A stretch of DNA of 64,000 bases, taken from positions 123,089,394 through 123,153,393 of the forward strand of contig VDFB02252616.1 in NCBI GenBank assembly GCA_007258455.2. The letters run 5' to 3'. How positions within the stretch are numbered: position 1 is the stretch's first letter; each line of letters begins with the position of its first letter. The position numbers were made by a program, and so were the translations under genes. The notes beneath the pieces are model-generated. The model searched no databases and was not told the origin of the DNA. It worked only from the letters and a program-made list of their open reading frames with translations. Of the stretch, positions 12,779-24,605 are shown piece by piece. This DNA comes from Sequoia sempervirens. Taxonomy: Eukaryota > Streptophyta > Pinopsida > Cupressales > Cupressaceae.

Positions 12779-13319
12779 TGTCAAGAAAATGTGTATCAAC
12801 CTTTCAATTACATAAGGTACTATTGATATGTAAGCGACGGGGGGTACCCCCTACAATAGGTCAAGGGGAATCATCCCCCCAATGGGGGGTCTGGGGGTTG
12901 TGCGCCCCAATAGGGGATTGAAGCAACACCCCCAAAAGCTAAATTTTATGTATATTTTATTATTGTAAATTTGGACCGTTCATCATTAGGTCCCAGATCT
13001 AACAGTTAATATGTTCTTGGCTTGACTTTCCATAGAAGGCAACACTATTTTCTGAGGGTGTTGTTTTATGGTTGTGTATTGTGATGTATTCTAAGATTCT
13101 AATAGTGTTTGTGTTGTCTCTGGGTCTCTCGTTGGTGATACTCATATGATAATATTGCTCTTTAAGTATATTATAATCTTTGTGATTTCTGAATAATATA
13201 TTCAGGAGATTTTTTAGTGTGGGGTTTTTCTCTTGAAAGGGTTTTCCCTGCATAAATCAATATGTTATGGTATGCATGATATTTATGTTTATTTTTGTTT
13301 AATTTTTTGTAACTATTGT
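12779..13319 (+). repeat. 5' LTR of copia C, left part
   Basis: This starts TGTCAAGAAAATGTG where the family has TGTTGGGAAAATGTG. It contains an internal G/C-run section (about 12835-12935) that is shared with this element's 3' LTR but absent from the LTRs of A and B. It ends at 13315-13319 in ATTGT, the target repeat of element G. Its continuation is 18185-18267. Confidence 0.9.
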
Positions 13320-13759
13320 TGTTGGTGTTTAAATTAGCACCTCTGGAGTGTTGATTGTAAATGTTCAGCTATTTCAAATGTTTTGCAACACTTCTTCGTT
13401 ATTTAAAGAGGAGAAGTCCCTCTCTACTGGGAGCAATGCGTAGGGAAGGGAAATGTTAACTAAAGTTCCTATCTTTTTATGCTTCAGCGGCAGGACACAA
13501 GGGTGCACAAACACAATGCGTCGTAGCTAAGCTTTTTCTCTGGTTTATGCAGATCTCAACTACGACTAACTAGATTTTATCTATCCAATACCTCCAAGGT
13601 AAATAGAGCATGAGGGTAAAGGAGCGGGAATGGGATGGTTGGATCACCTGAATTCGCCATCTCCAGAGAATATGACCGAGGCTCTGAACTCTCGGGTATA
13701 CACCGGGATAAGGTTGGTACAAGCAAACACTCTTTACGGTAAACTAGATATGAGACCTT

Positions 13760-13962
13760 CCAAGGAGGAGGGACTCCTATCCGAGGTATGGGCTAGGAAA
13801 TAGTTCACGAGAAACAACAAATTTACGATGCCTTGGCCAGCGAGCTTGCTAAGGAGGAGGGACTCCTATCCGAAGTATAGCTTGGAAGTCAACACATTAA
13901 ACAATAACAAATGATAACTTGTCAATAACAAATATCCAAGGAGGAGGGACTCCTATCCGAGG
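13760..13962. repeat. Three 27-bp repeats in element G
   Basis: The core AGGAGGGACTCCTATCCGA occurs at about 13760-13787, 13850-13877 and 13936-13962, spaced about 86-90 bp apart. Each core contains the inverted repeat AGGAG-GGA-CTCCT. They lie downstream of the proposed minus-strand TATA box, so they would be in the transcribed R-U5 part. Confidence 0.85.
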
Positions 13963-14238
13963 AGGGAAATGAAACGACAAGCTATTAGATACAAGACATA
14001 GACATAACTCAAATAAGATGATCAAAATGCAAGCACCTTATGATATTCTTCTTCAATGCTTCATCAACGAATTACAAAAGTTGGGAGAGCAAAGGCATGA
14101 AATCATGCACAATTACAATCAACCAACGAACTCTCATCCAAGAGTGAACAAATATCCGCTTTCAAAGTTGTTGGCAACAATGGCGCAGCAATTTTGCATA
14201 GCAAGTAAAAGTTAAACAAATAATGAGCCCAAGGCTCT

Positions 14239-14247
14239 TATTTATAG
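14239..14247 (-). promoter_or_regulatory. Possible LTR TATA box of element G
   Basis: The minus strand reads CTATAAATA, followed closely by the inverted repeat GAGCC-TTG-GGCTC. This position would place the start of transcription about 0.9 kb before the element's end. Support is by motif only. Confidence 0.4.
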
Positions 14248-15420
14248 AACTCAAAGGAGTGGGCAACCCCAAAATCTCCTTGAGTTAACAATGAGTTCTT
14301 GCCAATCAATTAGCAAGATTTATTCCTAAAAGGGGGAACAAGCAGTTAACTAGAAAACTACTTCAGTTAACTAAAAGTAAACAAAAATTCAACTGGAAAC
14401 TACTTCAGTTGACTAAAAGTAAAATAAAGGTAAACTTTAATGAAAGTATCCCTCCAAAATAGACATCCACATTTAGTGGAGATCTAAGATCCACAAATCA
14501 TGGAAGCCAATTAGACATCCTTAATCAGTGGGATCTGACAATGCATGATTTAAGGAAAGTGGAGTTAAACTTGGAAAGAATCAAGTTAACTCCAACTACA
14601 TTTAATATCATCTTGAGTTGACTTGGAAAGAAATCAAGTCAAACTCAAGTCTCATAAATGCCACTTGGAGGGTAGGACGTCTTTCCAAGGTGTCTGACAC
14701 CTCATCATCACTTCTGGTCAACAGCTCCTTGATTCATGTGTTGACTTCTTCCGTTTTCGGATAGTCAATGCTTTGATGACACGCCATCTCCTCTTCTTGC
14801 GCAAGCTATTGCTCTCGGTAAATTTGGCAGCTTCGCGCTTTGTAGTGTGATGGGAATGGATGTGGCCTGTAGCAACTCAAATTCTTTAATATTCTACAAT
14901 GTGATCTAATTCATGCCTTCTAGCTGCTCCAAATCAACCACTGGATTTACTTGGTGTAAATTTGTGTCAGCTATTTTCAAGTAATCATGAAGTAAGACCA
15001 TCTTGGTCCCGTATTGTACCTGGGAGTACTGCATCTTGAAAAACTTAAAGATTGACTGTAATCTTGACCTTGTTTAGATGATTTTCAGAAACCCTTAAAA
15101 ATAGCGCCCCGCCGAGAAGTATTTTTTTGAAAAAAAATCTGGCAGATGGGTTTTGTTCGTGCTTCAATGCTGAACAAACCCAGTTCCTCAGAATTTTGAT
15201 TCTGAAACTTTTTCAGAAAAACCCCCAAAAATAGGGGCAACAAGTTTGTTGATTCTGGAAAAATTGTCAAGATGGGTTTCTCTGGAAAATTATGTTGAAT
15301 CTACCCAGTTGATCTGATCTGATGTAGCTTGTTGCTTTTTCTATCAAATGCAAGAAAACCTAAGACCAGAAGAGAGGAAGTAGACAGAAGATGGATTGGA
15401 ATTTTTTATCTGACTCCCTG

Positions 15421-17447
15421 AGAAAATCTGTCTTTGAGTCCAACCTTAGATTAGCAATCTTCTTCTGCTTCAGATCTGCAAGAAATATCGAAGAACGGAT
15501 GAAAACATTGGCCAGATCTATAAATGGCGTCCTTGAGAGCTCATGGTTGTTCTTGATCATCAACCTGCAATGAAATAATGAAATGGGATGCCTATACCTC
15601 TATTACATAGAATCAAGCCTTAGATCCACAAGTTTGGGGACCTAACTCACGATCAAAAGTGATTTTGGCTTGATCTAAAGTTCAAAAAGGTGATTTCCAC
15701 TGATCGTGGAGTGTTTTACCCAAGTTTTGCTGAAAATATCTTGACTTTAGTCAACAACTTGACCTTTGACTTCTTCAAGGCATCCCTTTTGATTTTTTGC
15801 AAGTTTTTTATTATTTTCTCTCTTGAACAACCTCAGTTTGATCCTAAATCTGGCTTGATCTGTTGATCCTGAGATGATGCTGACACATTCACTACTGAGC
15901 TAGATTTCACCTGAAGAGGAGTGCCTGGGAGGCATGATGGTAAAAAGCTGAGTTTAGGGCTTCAAAAGAAAGGGTGCCTTTTCCAAGAAAAGGCTCTTTT
16001 GCTAATGCCTTGGTGAATTTTCAAACTTTGTTCTTCAACCTTTTGAAATGACCTCTCGTGCTTTGATCTGGATTTCTGATTGATCGGAGAGTCAGATGAT
16101 TTTGCTTGATATTTCATTAGGTACCCAGCTCTGTTCTACAAAAGATGACTAACTTCAGAAAACCTGGATCTCAATTTAGGGTTCCTTTATTCAAGGGTGC
16201 CCCTCCTTGAAAAGGGCGCTTTTGTCTTTCAGCATGGTTATCTTTGTCTGAAAAGTTGCCTACTTTGATCTCGATTATCTGTTGACTGCACTGTCAGATG
16301 TTTATGCTTTCAGTTGCATTTTTGAGATCTACTTGAGTGGATAAGGTTATCCTAGGAAGCCTTTTTTCATTTATCAGCATCTAGAGGTCAAGAAGGAAGG
16401 GCGCCTTTCTTTTGGAAAGGCTCTTTTTTCTTAGAAAATTTGTCTTTGAGTCCAACCTTAGATTAGCAATCTTCTTCTGCTTTAGATCTGCAAGAAATAT
16501 CGAAGAACGGATGAAAACATTGGCCAGATCTGTAAATGGCGTCCTTGAGAGCTCATGGTTGTTCTTGATCATCAACCTGCAATGAAATAATGAAATGGGA
16601 TGCCTATACCTCTATTACATAGACTCAAGCCTTAGATCCACAAGTTTGGGGACCTAACTCACGATCAAAAGTGATTTTGGCTTGATCTAAAGTTCAAAAA
16701 GGTGATTTCCACTGATCGTGGAGTGTTTTAGCCAAGTTTTGCTAAAAATATCTTGACTTTAGTCAACAACTTGACCTTTGACTTCTTCAAGGCATCCCTT
16801 TTGATTTTTTGCAAGTTTTTTATTATTTTCTCTCTTGAACAACCTCAGTTTGATCCTGAATCTGGCTTGATCTGTTGATCCTGAGATGATGTTGACACAT
16901 TCACTACTGAGCTAGATTTGACCTGAAGAGGAGTACCTGGGAGGCATGATGGTAAAAAGCTGAGTTTAGGGCTTCAAAAGAAAGGGCACCTTTTCCAAGA
17001 AAAGGCTCTTTTGCTAATGCCTTGGTGAATTTTCAAACTTTGTTCTTCAACCTTTTGAAATGACCTCTCGTGCTTTGATCTGGATTTCTGATTGATCAGA
17101 GAGTCAGATGATTTTGCTTGATATTTCATCAAGTACCCAGCTCTGTTCTGCAAAAGATGACTGACTTCAGAAAACCTAGATCTCAATTTAGGGTTCCTTT
17201 ATTCAAGGGTGCCCCTCCTTGAAAAGGGCACTTTTGTCTTTCAACATGGTTATCTTTTTCTGAAAAAGTTGCCTACTTTGATCTCGATTATCCGTTGACT
17301 GCACTGTCAGATGTTTACACTTTCAGTTGCATTTCTGAGATCTACTTGGGTGGAGAAGGTTATCCTAGGAAGCCTTTTGTCATTTATCAGCATCTAGAGG
17401 TCAAGAAGGAAGGGCACCTTTCTTTTGGAAAGGCTCTTTTTTCTTAG
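15421..17447. repeat. 1.01-kb tandem duplication in element G
   Basis: Unit 1 (15421-16432) and unit 2 (16433 to about 17447) are nearly identical, beginning AGAAAATCTGTCTTTGAGTC and AGAAAATTTGTCTTTGAGTC. The offset is 1012 bp. Both units end in a short TTTTTTCTTAG stretch. No reading frame is kept across the units. The duplication arose inside the LTR-like element and looks younger than the surrounding decay. Confidence 0.92.
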
Positions 17448-18184
17448 AACTTCGTCGTTAATTGTGGTTTCCTGATATTTCTTCAACTGCCTCTTTTTGC
17501 TTTGTCAGCAGCTTCTTGTGATCTATTCATCGGATGATCTAGATGTTTGTTTCACTATTGAACCAGCAATCAAACATCGAGAATGACTGCTTTGGATGAT
17601 CTTACTGACTGCATTTGATCCTCAAAGATCATGGGCGCCCCTGCTTGAAAAAGGCTCTTTTCAGCATTTTGAGTTCTCTCCTTCGTAACGTTTCCAGAGT
17701 TAGTCAAATTTTGACCTTTTTCATTTTCAGGAATCTCCTTCATCAAACAGCATCATTTTTTACCTTTTCCACCATGGTTGTGTCGTTGACGCTTTTGGAG
17801 TTTATCTTTCAGCACCTGGTACTGGCCAATCTGCCATTAATGGCTGTGGAGGTTCTAACTTTGTTCCTAAAAAATAGAAATAGACCCACCAGAGTAAAAC
17901 ATGTCTTTTGATGATTCTGACTTGACCAATGTGATCGTGAAGCCTTTTAATCCTATCAAAATCATTTTCAATCATTTCTGGGAAGATCCTATTTTTGGGG
18001 GTTTCCTTGAAAATAGGGGCGAAAAACCTTAATTTTCAAATTTTCAGAATTTTGCACGTGTTCTTTGACAGAAACCCACCAAGATTCTATGATTGGTTTG
18101 ACCTAAAATTGACTTAACATGGCATTTTAACAAGATTTAGCTCAATTTATACATAATTCCAAAAAAATAATTTTGGGTACAACA

Positions 18185-18267
18185 ATTGTAAAGATCTGTA
18201 AAGTTTTACATTATCCTTCTCTCAATATTGGTGTAGAAATTTTTTCTACTAACTTAGCTTCCTTACA
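18185..18267 (+). repeat. 5' LTR of copia C, right part
   Basis: This is the continuation of the LTR after element G. It begins with the second ATTGT repeat and ends CTTCCTTACA, the family's LTR end. Together with 12779-13319, and counting the target repeat once, the LTR is about 619 bp. Confidence 0.9.
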
Positions 18268-18269
18268 AG

Positions 18270-18281
18270 TGATATCAGAGC
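18270..18281 (+). other. Primer-binding site of copia C
   Basis: TGATATCAGAGC differs by one base from the plant initiator-Met-tRNA primer site TGGTATCAGAGC. It lies two bases after the 5' LTR. Confidence 0.8.
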
Positions 18282-18390
18282 CTTTTCACCTTTGGTTTCA
18301 GTTGTGGGTTGTTGGGATTTTTGAACTAATTCAAAATTGAGTGGGAGCTTGTGTAGAAGATACTTTATGATATTGTTCTAGGAATTTTAA

Positions 18391-19200
18391 ATGCAAATTT
18401 CATCAAGGAGAATAGAGGTGAATAAATCTTTTGGAAATAATTTTGAAATGTGGAAGCTAAAGATGGAGGATATGTTGATAGATGAAGCTTTATGGTATGT
18501 TATTGATGAGAATTTTTCAAGGCCTGCAAATACTACTTTGTGTGCTCAATATGATTTTATGGACCATAAATCCATGTAGGTCTAATCATATTGTGCTTAG
18601 TATCTATTTTAATCAATGTCCATGAAGAGACCTCTGCATAGAAACTATGGAAGAACCTTGGTGAGATGTATCAATCCAAATCTTTAGTGAACAAGATTTT
18701 ATTGAGGAAGAAATTGTATTCCTTGAGAATGGAAGAGGGTGGACAAATTACATACCACCTAGAATTATTCAATATGTTGGTGGCTCAATTTGCATCCATT
18801 GGTGTCAAAATAGATGAGGAGGAGAAATTTCAACTCTTGCTTTGTTCTTTGTCTGATTCATGGGATTCTCTTGTTATGGCTATTGGGAGTACTTTTGTTA
18901 TCTTGAAGACTGAAGATGTAGATTATTTACTTTCTAAAGAGATGAGGAAGGTATCCATCACTTCCAAGGATTCCCTAAATATTTGTGGAAGACCTAAGGA
19001 AAAAGGAAAGAAGAATGAGAAGCATGATAAATCCAAGTCCAAGGGGAGACCCAAATCTCCTAGAAAGTCAAAACTCATTTTGCTAGAACTGTGGTAAGCC
19101 TATAAATATTCATAAGGACTGCAAAGAAGAAAAGAATAATGAAAAGAAGAGATTTGATTCTAATTCTAAGTCCAAGAAGGAAGATGGTGATGCATTCATT
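18391..19200 (+). pseudogene. gag of copia C (broken)
   Basis: The start at 18391 aligns with the gag starts of A and B. Copia gag (UBN2 type) features are NNFEMWKLKMEDML (first frame) and LVNKILLRKKLYSLRMEEGG (18666-19097), which are in different relative frames, so at least one frameshift separates them. A CCHC knuckle near 19077-19125 has two cysteines and the last Cys, but a stop at its second position and Asn in place of His. The lysine-rich linker matches the other two copies. Confidence 0.84.
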
Positions 19201-20850
19201 GTAGCTTTGGCAACTCATACAAGTAATGATGCATGGTTAATTGAATTAGGTGCATATTTCCATATGACCTTTAATAGAGATCGGTTTTCATAATATGAAT
19301 AATTTGATGGAGGCAAGGTGTACTTGGGTGATGATTCTTATTTAAAAAAATTTGGTCATGGTAAAGTTAGAATCATATTTCTTGATGGTAGAATAAAAAG
19401 GATTAATGGTGTGTTGCATATCCTTGGATTAGCATAAAATTTGTTATCTGTGAGAAAACTAATAGATGTAGGTGAACAGGCAGTATTTTCTAATGCAAGA
19501 TGCAAGATGGTTAGAGGTGTTATGGTGATTGATAGAGGTGTCAAATATGGCACATTGTATAAGCTTGATGCATGCATTATTGAGTGCAATAGTACTTCTA
19601 TGAAAAGAAAGTTTGTGGAAGAGGTGAGGATTTCATCTTCAGCAAATGGTCATGGTTGATGGGTACCTAGGGGTGCTCTTTCCTTTAAATCAAAATTATG
19701 TGTAGAGAAAACTATGTTATTATACCAAATACTTGGCCACATTGGAGAAAAGGGTATAAGGACCTTAAAATATAAAAACCTTGTTGAAGGTTTGTTTGAT
19801 TGTAATCTTGAATTTTATTTTTGTGAGCATTAAATTTATGGAAAACAAAACCACATTCATTTTTACTCAAGTTCTCATAAATCTTGTGGTATGTTGGATA
19901 TCTTATTCATTATGATGTGTTTGGTCTTGTAGATGTTCCTTCAATTCAAAAATCCACATATTATGCATTTCATTTATTGATGATTATAGTAGGACATGGG
20001 TATATTTTTTGAAGAGTAAATCTGAATTTTACAATTGATTTAAAGTATTTAAAGCAATGTTGAGTTGCAGAATAGAAAGGAAATAAAATGTTTGAGGACT
20101 GATCATGGCGGTGAATTTTTCTCTAATGATTTTGATAGATTTAATAAATATTGTGGTATTCATGGCTAAAAGACAACTATGTATTCTCCACAACAAAATA
20201 AAGTTGTAGAAAGAATGAACAATACACTGATGGAGAAGGCTAGGAGTATCTTGAGTGTTGTTGGACTAGAACAAAGGTTTTGGGTTGAATTTTTTGACAT
20301 TGCTTGTTACTTGATTAAAAGGTCTCCTACATCATCTCTTGTTGATAAGATGTCTATAAAGGAATGTTCAAGTCACAAGCCTTCATTAATAAATCTTAGA
20401 GTTTTTTATTGCAAGGCATATGCACATGTTCCAAAGGAGAGGTGAAAAAATTTGGAGAATAAGGTTGTAAAATGTATCTTCATTGGATATAGTTATGGTG
20501 TGAAAGGATACAAGATTTGGGATCCTATTGCACAGAAGGTAATATATAGTGGAAGTGTTATTTTTAGAGAAACTAAGCCTTCTTTTGTTACATTTCAGCC
20601 AAAACAAAGTAAAAAAGAAGATATGATTCAATTTCCTTCTACCCCTAAGAAATTTGAATCAAGGCCCATGGATAAACAAGAAGTTGAGGAGATCTCATCT
20701 AGCTCTGAATCTTCAAAAGAGGAGGAAGAACCTCCATCTCAGCTTGTTCATAGGTCTACAATGCATAGAGAACCACCTAAAATATATTCACTAAATGATT
20801 GGAGATGTATTTTTCTTTTATTACTAACATGGATGCACCCAAATCATTAG
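19201..20850 (+). pseudogene. protease-integrase region of copia C (broken)
   Basis: The protease site reads WLIELGAYFHMTFNRDR near 19232-19285 where the family has WLIDSGASFHM, so the catalytic Asp is Glu and the Ser is Leu. The linker (MVRGVMVIDRGVKYGTLYKL) is open at 19441-19659. Integrase follows: a second-Asp region CLRTDHGGEF near 20090-20115, YSPQQNKVVERMNNTLMEKA at 20179 with the catalytic-Glu region kept as VVERMN, and the C-terminal part VKCIFIGYSYGVKGYKIWD at 20452-20850. Several stops intervene. Confidence 0.82.
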
Positions 20851-21306
20851 AAGAGGCATTATATATGAATGATGCAGAATCTTGGAATATTGTTATAGAT
20901 AAAGAAATGGTAGCTTAGCTTTGAAAAATAATGATACATGGGATCTTGAACCATTTCCTAAAGGAAGAAAACATGTTGGTTGCAAATGCGTGTTCAAGAA
21001 AAAGATTGGTTCAGATAGAGGTATTGAGAAGTACAAAGCAAGGTTGCTTGCAAAAGGTTACTCTCAAGTTGAAGGTGTTGATTATCATGAGATATTTTCT
21101 CTTGTTGCAAAAATGGCATCCATTAGAATTTGTATTTCTATTGTTGTTGCTTATGATTATAGGTTGAGAAAATCGATGTGAAAACTACTTTCCTTCATGG
21201 TGACTTGGAGGAGGATATTTATATGACACAACCAAAGCATTACTTGGTGAAAAGTAAAAGTAAATTAGTTTTCAAATTAAATAAATATTTGTATGACCTA
21301 AAATAG
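20851..21306 (+). pseudogene. reverse transcriptase of copia C, N-terminal piece
   Basis: The frame 20921-21181 carries WDLEPFPKGRKHVGCKCVFK and YSQVEGVDYHEIFSLVAKM, the start of a copia reverse transcriptase. The next part, [19 protein letters not shown], is in a shifted frame. The gene is cut at 21306 by element F, and the AATAG target repeat at 21302-21306 recurs at 27498-27502. Confidence 0.85.
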
Positions 21307-22129
21307 TGATGCAGGAGCATCCTTGGTTCTTGTAAATCTTGCATCAACCAAAAATATTTCCATTTTAGTTTGTTCTTGTTTCAGTTTTTGTTTAGTTCAA
21401 GTTGGAAAATTCAACATTTCGTCATATTTTCTCACCGAACACTATGGATCTATATTTGCATCATGGACATGTTTATTTTCCTTATTCCAAAATTTTAGAT
21501 CGATTGGATCTTTTTCTGGAAAGTTATCGCTTCCAGATTTAATGGCAGTTTCTTGAACTAGCACCGAAATAATTTTCTAAACTAATGGTTAGTTTGATCG
21601 CTTGTGGATCTTTCCTGTAACTTGTGAATCTTGACGGTGTGATTCAAATTGTTCCATGGAGTGTCCCCAACCTTAATTATAGGTCCACACTTCATCCTAT
21701 TCATTTAACAAGGATTAATTCAAATTTGAGGATGACCTATTCATGCACATGTTACATTTTCTTTCATTGGAGATTGTAATGATCTTTGGCCGATGCAGAA
21801 GATTCTAGATTTACAGATATGATATAAAGCTTGTAATAGATCATTAATATAGGAGAAAGGGATTAAGTAGATTAATGTAAATTTGAGGTATAATATTTTC
21901 AATTTTGTTAAGGATCATATAGGAATATTGTATTTTGAGCATGTTGTATCAGGCCTGTGAGCTGAATTTGTAAGCTCGGATGTTTTTGGCTTATTGTAAT
22001 TGAAATTTATGATAATAAGAAGGTTTGAATATGCATTTTCCTCCAATTTTTGTGTTGCTTTCATTGTGTGACTCCTACTACATGGTCTGGATTGTTCTCT
22101 TTGAGGACCCTCCTATCATGACTACACCA
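21307..22129 (+). repeat. 5' LTR of element F
   Basis: This 823-bp LTR contains a stretch around 21640-21780 that is missing from the 3' LTR. A TATAAA motif at 21823-21828 has a counterpart at 27194-27199 in the 3' LTR and may be the LTR promoter. Confidence 0.92.
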
Positions 22130-22132
22130 AAT

Positions 22133-22144
22133 TGGTATCAGAGC
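22133..22144 (+). other. Primer-binding site of element F
   Basis: TGGTATCAGAGC is an exact match to the common plant initiator-Met-tRNA primer site, three bases after the 5' LTR. Confidence 0.9.
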
Positions 22145-22253
22145 AATATTCATTCTGTGAGAGATCATCAGAGTTTGTGGAGTCCTATTGAAGATTTGTT
22201 GTGGGGTGGTAGACTGAGGATTTGGACGGAAGCTGCATAGGACTTGTGTAAAG

Positions 22254-23350
22254 ATGGAAAGAAGAAGAAATGGTAGAGGAAATGGAGTGTGTGGAAATGT
22301 ATACCTAGCTATGTTGGAGATGTTGAGAGGAATTGATGTTTGATTAGATGTTGTTGAAATGGCCCAGAGAAGAGGTCAACCAATTGATGATGTAAGTGAT
22401 GAAGAGGTAGAAGAACAAGAAGAAAGGGAAAGATAAAATCAACCTAGCCTGGATAAGGGAGAAGAGAGATTCATAAGAGCCCTAACTAGGGTAAATACTA
22501 AACCACATTTCAATCCATTGGATTATAGAGGTAAGTTGGATTTGGATGAGTTACTTGATTGGATAACAGAGATGGAGAAGTATTTTGATTTTGAAGGCAT
22601 AGCTAAAGACAAGAAGGTGAAATTTTCTTGTACAAATTTGAAAGGACATGCATCCCTTTGGTGGGAACATTTACAGAAAGATTGGAAAAGAACAGGAAAG
22701 GAGAAGACAAAATCATGGGATCGAATGGTGAATAAGTTAAAAACAAAGTTTATGCATGTTGACTATCAAATCAGTTTGTTTGGGAAGTTGCAAAATTTGA
22801 AGTAGGAGTCAAGTGTGACAAAATATATTGAGGAGTTCTACAAGTTGAATATTAGATCCAAAAATTCAAAGGATGAGGTCAAGCAAGTAACTAGATATGT
22901 GAATGGATTGAGGTTGTCTATATATGATGAGATTAGTTCGATCAAGTTGTCAAGTGTGGAAGAGGCATATCAATGTTCCCTAAAAGTAGAAGAGAAGTTG
23001 AATAAAAGACATGACAAAGACAGAGAGGAAGAACTTTTACTAGAGGAGGAAGAGGATCTTTTGCAAATCAAAATAAAGATAAGGAAGTCATTAAGAATGA
23101 TAATTCATACCATAGAGATGATGGAAAATCTTACCAGAGAGGAGGATATGATGGTTACCAGAATGAGGGCTATAGGAAAGATGAGAGGGGATAGGATAAA
23201 AAAGTATTCAAGGGAACTTGTTTTAAGTGTGGTGGAGAAGGAAATAGAGCATTTGAATGTAATCAAGGAGAGACAAGCAGAAAGACAAAGAACAATAGAA
23301 GAACATCCTTTGTTGAGGAAGAACATGCCAGATCATCTAGTAAAATAAAA
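22254..23350 (+). pseudogene. gag of element F (broken)
   Basis: The Met at 22254 is in frame with the two longer open pieces (22518-22805 and 22815-23348); in-frame stops separate them. The gag core reads LDELLDWITEMEKYFDFEG, LKGHASLWWEHLQ and YIEEFYKLNIRSKNS. A CCHC-like knuckle CFKCGGEGNRAFEC lies near 23218-23260 in a shifted frame, with Asn in the His position. Gag would assemble the particle. Confidence 0.85.
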
Positions 23351-24605
23351 GAGGGAGAAGCTTTGGTGAACAGAAGAGTATTGTGTCAAAGTGAGATGGA
23401 TCAGGAACCATTACAGAGAAAGAATTTGTTTCAGACCAGATGCAAGGTAGCTAGTAAATATTGCAAAGTTATTGTTGATAGTGGAAGCTCTCAGAACCTG
23501 GGTTTTTGAAGAAATGATGAACAAATTGAAGCTAGAAATATTGAAACATCCAAAGCCCTGTCAGATAGCATGGATTCAAGATGAGCATAAGACACTAGTA
23601 AGTGAACAATGTTTGGTGAAATTGAAGATAGTAAATTATCATGATGAAGTTTTGTGTGATATCATGCCTATGGATGTATGCCATGTTTTTTTGGGAAGGC
23701 CTTGGAAATATGATAGACAGGCTATTCATGATGGAAAGAAGAACACATATACCATTGTTGCTAATGGGATGAAGCAAACCTTGTTTCCATTGGAGGATGT
23801 TCCTAAAGTTGAGGTTTGTATGAGTGCTAGAATTTTTTGGGTTGATGGAAGGAGATTTCTAGATGGACTAAGACATGAGAACATGTGTTATTCCTTGGTT
23901 CCTAAGAAGGCTGAATATTTGAAGCATGTAGAAGAACAATCAGGGGAGATAAAGGAGATGTTGGTAGATTATGAAGATATCATTTTAGATAATGTACCTA
24001 ATGGATTACCACCTGTGACGAGTATTAGTCCTTGCATGGATTTGATTCTTGGGGCTAGTTTTCCTAATAAAGTAGCACACTGGATGACACCTATAGAGAA
24101 TGAAGAGTTGAATAGACAAGTGCAAGAATTGTTGAGGAAAGTTTTGATCAGGGAAATATTAATTCCTTGTGCAGTACCTATTGTGTTAGCATCTAAGAAA
24201 TATGGAGAATGGATGTTGTGTACAAAATCTAGAGCCATAAACAAGATCACAGTGAAGTACATATTTCCTTTTCCTCAGATGGATGACATTATGGATTGTT
24301 TGAGTGGAGCTAAATACTTTACAAAGATATATTTGAAGAGTGGATATCATCATATCAGAATCAGAGAAGGGGGTGAGTGGAAGACATCATTCAAGAAAAA
24401 TGAAGGATTGTATGAGTGGTTGGTGATTCCTTTTGGACTAACAAATGCACCGAGTACTTTCATGAGGTTGGTGAATGAGGCATTGAAGAAATTATTGGGT
24501 AAGTTTGTGATTGTTTATTTGGATGACATCTTGATTTTTAGTAAGACTAGAGAAGAACATTTGTTACATGTAAGACAAGTTTTGAAGAGGTTGAGAGAAG
24601 AGTAG
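23351..24605 (+). pseudogene. protease-reverse transcriptase of element F
   Basis: The protease motif VIVDSGSSQNL lies near 23470-23500, just before the main open frame and shifted from it. The open frame 23472-24605 (377 codons) holds the protease C-terminal part (FLGRPWKYDRQAIHDG), a connector, and most of the reverse transcriptase: PIVLASKKYGEWMLC, INKITVKYIFPFPQMDDIMD, VIPFGLTNAPSTFMRL, and the intact catalytic VIVYLDDILIFSK near 24509-24545. It stops at 24605 and the same protein continues after the stop. This is the best preserved coding stretch in the window. Confidence 0.9.

Larger units (their letters stand above)
13320..18184 (-). mobile_element. Element G: 4.87-kb solo-LTR-like insertion
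   Basis: The insertion lies inside the 5' LTR of copia C. It starts TGTTGGTGTTTAAATT and ends GGGTACAACA, so the ends form TGTTG/CAACA, and a perfect ATTGT repeat flanks it (13315-13319, 18185-18189). No terminal direct repeat and no gag or pol coding were found. The simplest reading is a solo LTR of a very large retrotransposon; a non-coding large derivative is possible. A TATA-like box on the minus strand at 14239-14247 suggests minus orientation, with most of the length as U3 and about 0.9 kb as R-U5. It contains a 1.01-kb tandem duplication and three short repeats. Confidence 0.75.

Noticed and set aside
12835..12935. G-quadruplex in the U3 of copia C
   Set aside because: The G runs are separated by long stretches containing C runs; hairpins around GGGGGTACCCCC are more likely than a quadruplex.
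13760..13962. CRISPR-like array
   Set aside because: Only three imperfect repeats, in plant retroelement DNA, with no cas genes and no variable spacer pattern.
15360..16575. Near-identical 60-70-codon frames occurring twice, as a duplicated small gene
   Set aside because: They are chance frames within the 1.01-kb tandem duplication of a non-coding LTR-like element; frames on both strands are equally open.
23105..24262. Minus-strand frames inside element F
   Set aside because: Shadows of the plus-strand gag and polymerase frames.
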